From the NCBI RefSeq assembly GCF_005144745.1, contig NZ_SWKK01000013.1, positions 1-39,344 on the forward strand: a DNA stretch of 39,344 bases, given 5' to 3'. This DNA comes from Flavobacterium sp. ASW18X. Lineage in GTDB: Bacteria; Bacteroidota; Bacteroidia; Flavobacteriales; Flavobacteriaceae. The translations under genes were made by a program, and so were the position numbers. The notes below the pieces were generated by a model. That model saw only the letters and a program-made list of their open reading frames with translations. It did not search any database and was not told the DNA's origin. Below are positions 1 to 5,648 of the stretch, piece by piece. Within the stretch, counting starts at the first letter, position 1; each line of letters opens with the position of its first letter.

Positions 1-81
1 CTTCTTTTTTCGACAGGGTGGTTTTTTTGATTCTTCCATAGATTGCTAAATATGATAACTTTTTTAGTCAACCTATTTCAG

Positions 82-208
82 GACGATGCCTATGGCTTCG
101 TGCCACCTCCCGGTTACGAGTAAGTTACCGAAAAATTTATTTGATTACAGGAGGAAATAAATTTTGAGGTATAGCGGTGGCATGAGCTATACCCGGTGTT
201 AGCCAACG
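82..208 (-). repeat. attC-like recombination site A
   Basis: An imperfect inverted repeat ends 3 nt after the stop of the 212-565 gene. Read on the minus strand it opens with GGCTAAC, then a 3-nt spacer. Outer arms follow that include TGCCACC (101-107) paired with GGTGGCA (176-182), with one extra unpaired base on one side. The inner arms at 132-142 and 155-165 are a perfect 11-bp inverted repeat. The layout (short core, spacer, long imperfect stem with an extrahelical base, directly behind a stop codon) is that of an integron attC. The far core (near 82-88) is degenerate, so this is the weakest of the four sites. Confidence 0.5.
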
Positions 209-211
209 TTT

Positions 212-565
212 TTATAGGATGGTAATATTCTCGTCAAACCAAATATCCTCGTAATTATCTTGACTCGATAGAAATCTAAATCCTATGTCTAAGGCCAAAT
301 ATTGGATTATTTCTGGCTTCTGTTCAATTAGATGCTCAGCACACAGCGGTTTAAAGAAATCTGATTTATTGGACCATTCTCCGCTCCATATATACCATCC
401 GCACATATTCCCATGATTAGGATGTCTTAATCCATTTAGTGGGAATTGATTTAAGTCTTTTGAGACTCCAATCATTGATTTTTTGTCAATTGGATTAAAG
501 TGAGACCCAGCTTTTTGGCAGACTCTTTTTTGCAGGTCAATATATTCTTCCCAAGTCATATGCAA
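212..565 (-). CDS. Imm33-like small protein (putative immunity protein) in cassette
   Basis: This is a 117-aa soluble protein without signal peptide or membrane segment. The central block GLRHPNHGNMCGWYIWSGEW (about residues 45-64), followed by a PLCAEHL-type segment and a C-terminal GFRFL...YEDIWFDE segment, resembles from memory the Imm33-like immunity family found near polymorphic toxins. That assignment rests on pattern memory only. The first codon could be M1 or M3 (MTWEEY); both are ATG. The gene fills the interval between attC-like sites A and B, with its stop 3 nt from site A, as expected for a gene cassette. No toxin gene is seen nearby, so its role as an antidote is inference. Confidence 0.6.
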   Translation of the reverse strand: MHMTWEEYIDLQKRVCQKAGSHFNPIDKKSMIGVSKDLNQFPLNGLRHPNHGNMCGWYIWSGEWSNKSDFFKPLCAEHLIEQKPEIIQYLALDIGFRFLSSQDNYEDIWFDENITIL

Positions 566-578
566 TTAAAGCTATGGT

Positions 579-708
579 GGCTAACGTTAAATGTATGGCG
601 AGTTGCGCCCAAAAGAGCGCTTACCACACGGTTGGGAATAAATATAGGCAATTACGGTTGAATTTCCGTCTGGAAATTCGACCGCAATTAGCTATACATC
701 TTGTTATA
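579..708 (-). repeat. attC-like recombination site B
   Basis: On the minus strand the site starts TATAAC, spacer AAG, stem ATGTATAGC. It ends GCCATACAT, a 5-nt spacer region, then CGTTAGCC. The outer arms are at 591-599 and 691-699 (one mismatch). An inner stem near 652-694 pairs AATT.CGGT.GAATTTCC with its complement across a 4-nt loop, with only two mismatched or wobble positions. The unequal spacers (3 nt on one side, 5 on the other) recur in sites C and D, which argues for one family of recombination sites rather than chance hairpins. Confidence 0.6.
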
Positions 709-1021
709 AATTGCCTGCAGGGCAGAACAAACCCATGGCACGGCAGTAAAATTGATGTCTCAAAATTTTGCCGCATTAATCGTTCCGTCCCCGCCCACCT
801 TGCGTAACCCTTGTGCACTGGCGGCAAAAAGGAAAGTAACAAGCCACAATCTACTTTAAGACCCAAACCTGTGACTTTGGACAGACCTAAGCGATAAAAG
901 AAAGCAGTTTTTTGCTTTTCTGATAAACGTTCGACTAGCGCATTGTTGCGTCCGACTAGCACGCTAAAAGCAAAAAGAGGAAGGTAGCAGACCAAACTCT
1001 ACTTCTTTAAGTGCGGGTTAT
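709..1021. other. Cassette interval without a convincing gene
   Basis: These 313 bp lie between attC-like sites B and C. The only long minus-strand reading frame (621-995) runs straight through site B and has cysteine-, arginine- and leucine-rich composition unlike a folded protein, so I do not call it. The interval contains a direct repeat of CGACTAGC (about 931 and 952) and an imperfect inverted repeat around the T-run near 898-920. It may be an ORF-less or decayed cassette, or may carry a promoter or small RNA. Nothing more specific is visible. Confidence 0.45.
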
Positions 1022-1217
1022 TTATAACGCTCCGCATATATTTCCGTAGCGGGAACTTCAAGATACTAAATTTTAATTATTCTTCGTAGCCATTCCGCAG
1101 GAATGACTTGTAATTTCATTCCATACAAGGACTTTGCTGCGGAATGGCGGGGTTGCAATTGACCACCGTCTTACAAACACCTTCCTAACCCGCTATGAAA
1201 TATATGCCTTGTTGTGT
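1022..1217 (-). repeat. attC-like recombination site C
   Basis: On the minus strand the site starts CACAAC, spacer AAG, and ends with a 5-nt spacer region and CGTTATAA. The stem is striking: GCATATATTTC (1034-1044) pairs perfectly with GAAATATATGC (1197-1207), and TAGCGGG (1047-1053) pairs perfectly with CCCGCTA (1189-1195), with a 2-nt internal bulge. Inner arms around 1091-1101 and 1136-1147 (ATTCCGCA with TGCGGAAT) extend the cruciform. It begins 11 nt after the stop of the 1229-1822 gene, the expected place for the attC of that cassette. Confidence 0.65.
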
Positions 1218-1228
1218 GGTCGTTGTTT

Positions 1229-1822
1229 TTATTTATTATGGTTTTTTTTCCAATTAACCCATTCTGCAACTTCATCATCCAATTCTTCACCTTCAAATCC
1301 AAGCTCTAACATAAATTCTCTATATTCCTCTGGTGATTCAGCGACCAATGAAATACTATCAGTCAAGCCTCTTACAAATTCAAAAATATTGTCAGCAATT
1401 TCAATAATACTATTATCTAATGTATTTTCTGTCGAAAAAATCTTATCCTTGTATTCACCTTTTGTTCCAACAAAAATACCTTTATTACTCGTTGCTATAC
1501 AGATGAATCCATTCTCCGCCATCCATGGGTCATTTTCTATTATAGGTTTTGAAAATACATCCTTGTAATTCCAACCATTTAGTTCAATCTCACCCCCTCT
1601 TAGATATGGTAAAAAATAAAGACTTGTCGAAGTAGCCTTTTCTGTCCAATCAAAATTTATTGCAAATACCTTAAAAATTGGAGGTAGATTATCAATTAGT
1701 GAAAAATATTCTTCATGCTCTTTACCCTTAAATATTTTTGAGATTATAAAATCAAATCCAATCATTGGTATTAATTTCTTTGTTAAATGTTTTATTATCC
1801 TGTCAGTCTTATTCCATGACAC
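1229..1822 (-). CDS. SUKH-like (SMI1/KNR4 type) putative immunity protein in cassette
   Basis: This is a 197-aa cytoplasmic protein. The order of features is an N-terminal helical segment, LPPIFKVF near residue 46, a region with LRGGEIELNGW near residue 73, ENGFICIATSNKGIFVGT near 103-120, and an acidic C-terminus. That resembles the SUKH/SMI1-KNR4 fold, widely used as immunity protein to secreted toxins. The family call is by motif order, not by search. The only in-frame start for full length is GTG at 1822, which lies inside the end of attC-like site D. A downstream ATG (residue 20) is a fallback. The gene is a complete cassette between sites C and D. No partner toxin is in the window. Confidence 0.6.
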   Translation of the reverse strand: MSWNKTDRIIKHLTKKLIPMIGFDFIISKIFKGKEHEEYFSLIDNLPPIFKVFAINFDWTEKATSTSLYFLPYLRGGEIELNGWNYKDVFSKPIIENDPWMAENGFICIATSNKGIFVGTKGEYKDKIFSTENTLDNSIIEIADNIFEFVRGLTDSISLVAESPEEYREFMLELGFEGEELDDEVAEWVNWKKNHNK

Positions 1823-2018
1823 ACAACGGTTTGGCTAAGCGTAGTGCGGAGGCAAGGAAACCTTTCGTTTCCGTCTGTCGACGTAGCTAAAGCTTGTTGT
1901 TTTGCTTTTTCTTTTTTTGTTCAAAAGCTAAATCCATAAGATTTAGCGACATTATAAATATACAGAGACCATTCGGTATTGCCCATAAATCCGCATTACG
2001 TTTAGGCTTTGTTGTAAC
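1821..2018 (-). repeat. attC-like recombination site D
   Basis: On the minus strand it starts GTTACAAC, spacer AAA, then a 17-nt arm (1991-2007) that pairs with the arm at 1833-1849 with three differences, two of them transitions. It ends with a 5-nt spacer region and CGTTGTG. Inside are further hairpins: GCTAAATC/GATTTAGC with a 5-nt loop (1927-1947) and GGAAAC/GTTTCC (about 1856-1872). It begins 8 nt after the stop codon of the 2027-2512 gene and runs into the start of the 1229-1822 gene, exactly the junction geometry of adjacent cassettes. Confidence 0.65.
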
Positions 2019-2026
2019 ACGTTTTT

Positions 2027-2512
2027 TTATTCCTCCAAGTCTGCTATTTTATAAAACATTGGCAAGTCAAACTCTTTCATATTATCGTTCGTCAGATAAT
2101 GAAATTGCATTCCCCAACCATTATCGAATGCCAATATTCCGTAATCTTTATTAAACAAAACGGAACCCATTGAATCGGGAATCGGTTCAGTTTCGTATCT
2201 GTCAAATTTGAAGGCCGTCTGGATTTTATTACTTTCTTTAAGTTCAAATTCAACTGGGCCAAAGTGTAGCTTATTGGTGCGTTTAACAAAACGAAAATCC
2301 ATACTTTTAGTTGAGTCCACTAAATTTAAATATTCATAAGCAATTACGTTGTCTCTTTCCTTTGTGGTCAGTCGATATTTATTATTCCTCACTATTGTGT
2401 CATAATCATATACAATAAGTTGTCTTGAGTCCGTCTTTATAATTTCTTTATCAGGGGATTCTTTGCAGCTTAAAATGCATATGGTAAGTAGTATGTAAAT
2501 AAGTTTCTTCAA
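2027..2512 (-). CDS. Small lipoprotein of unknown function in cassette
   Basis: This is a 161-aa protein. Residues 1-16 form a short lipoprotein signal (MKKLIYILLTICILSC), with the lipobox cysteine at residue 16, so it should be a periplasm- or surface-exposed lipoprotein. The rest is charged and probably beta-rich, without a motif I recognise. The start codon must be TTG at 2512, because no ATG gives the signal peptide. It is the first gene of the cassette array, with attC-like site D directly after its stop. A perfect 22-bp palindrome lies 20 bp upstream of the start (2532-2553). Function unknown. Confidence 0.7.
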   Translation of the reverse strand: MKKLIYILLTICILSCKESPDKEIIKTDSRQLIVYDYDTIVRNNKYRLTTKERDNVIAYEYLNLVDSTKSMDFRFVKRTNKLHFGPVEFELKESNKIQTAFKFDRYETEPIPDSMGSVLFNKDYGILAFDNGWGMQFHYLTNDNMKEFDLPMFYKIADLEE

Positions 2513-2531
2513 AATGTGTTACAACAATTGA

Positions 2532-2553
2532 ATATCCGTCATATGACGGATAT
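2532..2553. repeat. Perfect 22-bp palindrome upstream of cassette lipoprotein
   Basis: ATATCCGTCAT is followed immediately by its exact reverse complement. It sits 20 bp before the TTG start of the 2027-2512 gene and is followed on the minus strand by GTTGTAAC, which resembles the right-hand core of the attC-like sites. It may be an operator or the remnant of another recombination site. No protein can be assigned to it. Confidence 0.6.
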
Positions 2554-2738
2554 ATCTACTTTATGCTAAAGATAAACATAAATCTTATTCAGAACAGTGA
2601 CTACTAGAAAAACCGGAAGCTCAGACCTAAATGTAATCAAATAAGAATTTGAGTGTGGTCATAAACTAAACCACCCCAACCCATCTTATTAACTACGTTA
2701 AAAGATAAATTAGGGTGGCAATATTAACTAAAAACTAA
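2554..2738. other. Intergenic junction between cassette array and glucan locus
   Basis: These 185 bp separate the utilisation locus (ending at 2739) from the cassette array. I see no gene and no strong intrinsic terminator. A weak CCACCC/GGGTGG pair (about 2671 and 2713) has a loop of about 40 nt. Rho-dependent termination would be compatible with this. Confidence 0.4.
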
Positions 2739-3506
2739 CTACTGATATACGCGTATGTAATCTATAATAAACTCTTGAGGCAGTACACTATCATCAATAT
2801 CATAGCCGCCAAATTTGCCGCCTATGGCAGAATTTACAATAAGGTAAAAAGGCTGGTCAAAAGGCCAAGTTTCTTTATTTTTTGGGGTGGGATTGAACGT
2901 ATACAACACCTCCCCATCTACAGAAAAGGCTATTTTTTCTTCGGTCCATTCTGCCTCATACACATGGAAACCTTCTTCTATATTTTCTATTCTAGTTATC
3001 TTGGTATTTATTGTTTCGCCATGACTATCGGGTGTGTGTAAACTGGTAAAAACCATATGCGGTTCCCTGCCTACATATTCTAAAATATCTATCTCTCCAC
3101 ATGCCGGCCAACCTACTTCTCTATGGTTGGCACCCAACATCCAAATGGCTGGCCAAATGCCTTTACCTACAGGTAATTTTGCACGGGCTTCTACCCTACC
3201 GTACTTAAAATCGAACTTATTCTCTGTAGTTATTCGCGTAGAGGTATAGAGCGAATCTTCTTTTTTAATCTTTATATGCAATTGGCCGTCTACCAACTCA
3301 TGATTGGTTTTGGTATAGTGTTGGGGTTCATTATTACCCCATCCACATAATTCTGGGCAACCGTCTCCCAATTCAAAATTCCAATAGGTTTCGTCCAAGG
3401 TTGTACCGCTAAACTCTTCTGACCAAACCAAGCGTTCTTTGGGGCCAGTACAACTAGCCAATACACCAGTTAATACCAAAACAGGCATCCAATTAAAAAA
3501 CTTCAT
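2739..3506 (-). CDS. GH16 laminarinase-type endo-beta-1,3-glucanase lipoprotein (small)
   Basis: This 255-aa protein is a lipoprotein signal (lipobox cysteine C19, LASC) followed directly by a single GH16 jelly-roll domain. The catalytic motif EIDILE is at residues 138-143, with nucleophile E138, assisting D140 and acid/base E143. It has the extra residue (beta-bulge) seen in laminarinases and agarases but not in lichenases or XTHs. Flanking YGRVEARAKLP and WPAIWMLG are typical of bacterial laminarinases. It is the last gene of the locus, 15 nt after the larger GH16. It probably hydrolyses beta-1,3-glucan in the periplasm or at the surface. Substrate is inferred from family motifs and locus context; other GH16 substrates remain possible. 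Confidence 0.92.
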   Translation of the reverse strand: MKFFNWMPVLVLTGVLASCTGPKERLVWSEEFSGTTLDETYWNFELGDGCPELCGWGNNEPQHYTKTNHELVDGQLHIKIKKEDSLYTSTRITTENKFDFKYGRVEARAKLPVGKGIWPAIWMLGANHREVGWPACGEIDILEYVGREPHMVFTSLHTPDSHGETINTKITRIENIEEGFHVYEAEWTEEKIAFSVDGEVLYTFNPTPKNKETWPFDQPFYLIVNSAIGGKFGGYDIDDSVLPQEFIIDYIRVYQ

Positions 3507-3521
3507 AGGTTATTTCTTCTT

Positions 3522-5633
3522 TTATTGATATACGCGTATATAGTCCACTTCCATGGTAGATTCCGTAAATTCTGCATCTACTTCCCCGCCAAACGTACCG
3601 CCCATGGCCACGTTAAGTATCAAGAAAAAATCTTTGTTAAAGGGCAAACTACCATCGTTGCTCACCGTGTGATACACTACCCCATCTACGGCAAATTGAA
3701 TTTCCGTACTGGTCCATTCTACCTCATAAATATGAAAATCGTCTGATACGCCTGGCACCAAAGTAGACCCCGTTCTGGCATTACCGGCAGAATTATTTTG
3801 GTCATGCGTAGAACCAAATATAATATCTTGTTGGTTGCCTACATGTTCCATAATATCAATTTCTCCTGCTGCTGGCCAAGGGTTGGTTTGGTAATCTGCA
3901 CCTAGCATCCAAATGGCAGGCCATGTACCACCACCTGTTGGCAGTTTTGCCCTAGCCGCTACCCTACCATAGGTAAACTCTTGTAACCCTTCGGTTTTTA
4001 TTCTTGCAGAGGTATACCCAGATGCAGCGGGGCCTTCTTCGCCAAAATCAAAAAATACTACAATGCGGTTATAGTTAAAATTACCAGCGGCAGAAAAATA
4101 AAACGTTAATTCTTCCCACGCATTGTTCACCGTGGTAGTAGCATCGGCTTCATAAAACTCATCTGTATTGGCTGCGTTCTCCAATTTAACTCGCACTACC
4201 GCACCTATCTTGGGCGACCATGTTTTTAGTTTGATGTTTTTATTGACGGATAAATCTATTGGTGTGCTTACTTCATAAAAACTTCCTGCAAAGAAAGCTG
4301 CACCAGGATTTTTGGTGAATTGTACCACATTGCCCGAAGCATTCCCATTTGTATCTGGATTGGTTACAACCGTAGCGCTGGCACCTTCAAAATCGGTAAA
4401 TTCCGGAGCCGTTCCTTCAAAATCCGAGACGGTTTGCGTTACGGTTCCTGCATCATCGGCAACCGCTACATCATCAAAATAATAGACCTCCGCACCGGTA
4501 CTACCCGTTGCTCTAGCTGTTATCTGTAATACATCATTGGCTACTCGTACATTTTCAGTAGCATCTGTGTAGGATTGCAATTCGTTATTTCCCCAACCAT
4601 TATCTCCCGTACCTAAGTCATACGTCCAATTAACTGGATTGGGCGCTCCGTCTACATCAAACTCATCTGACCAAACCAAGGTATCATATTGGGTTTCTAG
4701 CATTTCGCTACCCGTATCTGTCATCGTTTCGGGTACAAAAACCGCATACCAAGCCAGCGGGTCGTCTCCGTTAAAGGGTTGACTAATACCGCGTACCGCC
4801 AAACGGTTTTCTGATAACTCCAAAATTTGATATTGCCCAGGAATCACAGCCCAGTAACTTAAAAAACTACTACCCACATCCAAGGTTTGTGTACCATCCG
4901 TATTCTCTATTACCGCATAATTGGTGGTAAAGGGCACTTGATCCGTAATATCCCTACACTCGTCCGCAAATTGTTGGGGCGTAGCATCTGGGAAAAAACG
5001 GTTTACCTCTGTCCAGTTGATAAATACTAGATTATCCGCTCCAGCATCTAAAGAATAGGTATAATTATCGTTGCCATCGTGCTCAAAAGTTAAGACATCA
5101 TCATACAAACAACTGTTTAATTGATTAGGGCCTGCACTAAAAAACTCAGGAAAATCATTAGTTAAAGGGCCTACACCAAAGTGCCCGCCAACGGTCCGGT
5201 CCCATACCCATCTTTTACTGCTAGCCGTAGAACCATCACCACCTGCCAATAATCCTAAAGTTGCTTCAGCTATTTTTAAGCGCACATTTAAATCTACCAG
5301 CACTGTAACGCTAGAACTTAATCCGCCACGGCCAAAAGCTACAGCGGTTATTGGTTGTTGGTACTCCCCTGAACGGGTATATCTAAAGCTTGCCGTCTCC
5401 CCTGCCGAAACCACACTTGGTTCTGCTCCTGGATTAAAAAATACATGATAATACAGGGCATTTTCCGCGGTTGGCGTAACCGTAACAAAGCCAGACTGGT
5501 CTTCTGCTACATTAGTGGTCAATACCAAATTTGTAGGCGTTACCAAGGCTTGTAATTCTGGTTCTTCTTCTTGGCAAGCCAATACCAAGCAAAGCAAGCC
5601 CAAAAGGTAACTTAATGTTTTTATGCTTTTCAT
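3522..5633 (-). CDS. Multi-domain GH16 lipoprotein with a binding module inserted inside the catalytic domain
   Basis: This is a 703-aa lipoprotein (C20 after LVLA). Domains in order: a PKD/Ig-like domain (about 30-112), an unassigned beta-rich domain starting near the KRWVWDRTVGGHFGVGP segment (about 115-300), then GH16. The GH16 domain is discontinuous. Its N-terminal strands (about 318-377, with NNELQSYTD) and C-terminal part (about 538-703, with SARIKTEG, YGRVAARAKLP and the catalytic EIDIME at 591-596) are separated by about 160 residues. Those residues align by eye with the binding modules of the preceding gene (shared KLENA, FFDFG and YYFD segments). The catalytic triad E591/D593/E596 is intact and has the beta-bulge, so activity on beta-1,3-glucan is expected. 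It lies 15 nt downstream of the binding-protein gene in the same operon. Confidence 0.9.
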   Translation of the reverse strand: MKSIKTLSYLLGLLCLVLACQEEEPELQALVTPTNLVLTTNVAEDQSGFVTVTPTAENALYYHVFFNPGAEPSVVSAGETASFRYTRSGEYQQPITAVAFGRGGLSSSVTVLVDLNVRLKIAEATLGLLAGGDGSTASSKRWVWDRTVGGHFGVGPLTNDFPEFFSAGPNQLNSCLYDDVLTFEHDGNDNYTYSLDAGADNLVFINWTEVNRFFPDATPQQFADECRDITDQVPFTTNYAVIENTDGTQTLDVGSSFLSYWAVIPGQYQILELSENRLAVRGISQPFNGDDPLAWYAVFVPETMTDTGSEMLETQYDTLVWSDEFDVDGAPNPVNWTYDLGTGDNGWGNNELQSYTDATENVRVANDVLQITARATGSTGAEVYYFDDVAVADDAGTVTQTVSDFEGTAPEFTDFEGASATVVTNPDTNGNASGNVVQFTKNPGAAFFAGSFYEVSTPIDLSVNKNIKLKTWSPKIGAVVRVKLENAANTDEFYEADATTTVNNAWEELTFYFSAAGNFNYNRIVVFFDFGEEGPAASGYTSARIKTEGLQEFTYGRVAARAKLPTGGGTWPAIWMLGADYQTNPWPAAGEIDIMEHVGNQQDIIFGSTHDQNNSAGNARTGSTLVPGVSDDFHIYEVEWTSTEIQFAVDGVVYHTVSNDGSLPFNKDFFLILNVAMGGTFGGEVDAEFTESTMEVDYIRVYQ
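4023..4502 (-). other. Module insertion inside GH16 catalytic domain
   Basis: This segment encodes roughly residues 378-537 of the large GH16. It starts with the last strand of a binding module (GAEVYYFDDV) and continues with the head and body of a module ending FFDFGEEG. It is therefore one repeat period of the neighbouring binding protein, cut at a different phase. Removing it rejoins TARATGS to SGYTSARI, an ordinary GH16 junction. The boundaries are estimated from the protein and may be off by about ten residues. Confidence 0.7.
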
Positions 5634-5648
5634 AGTGATGTGTTTCTA

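Noticed and set aside
621-995. 124-aa minus-strand ORF across the second attC-like site
   Set aside because: It runs through the inverted repeats of site B, has odd composition, has no recognisable start context, and does not respect the cassette boundary.
1134-1568. 144-aa plus-strand ORF, serine- and isoleucine-rich
   Set aside because: It lies antisense to the SUKH-like gene and overlaps attC-like site C. The composition is that of a reverse-frame shadow.
82-2018. CRISPR array or transposon inverted repeats
   Set aside because: The repeats differ in sequence, are spaced unevenly by genes, and have no uniform spacers. There is no transposase or Cas gene nearby.
2092-2289. 65-aa minus-strand ORF within the cassette lipoprotein
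   Set aside because: It is an alternative frame of the 2027-2512 gene without signal peptide or motif. I also considered whether it could show a frameshift in that gene, but the lipoprotein frame is complete on its own.
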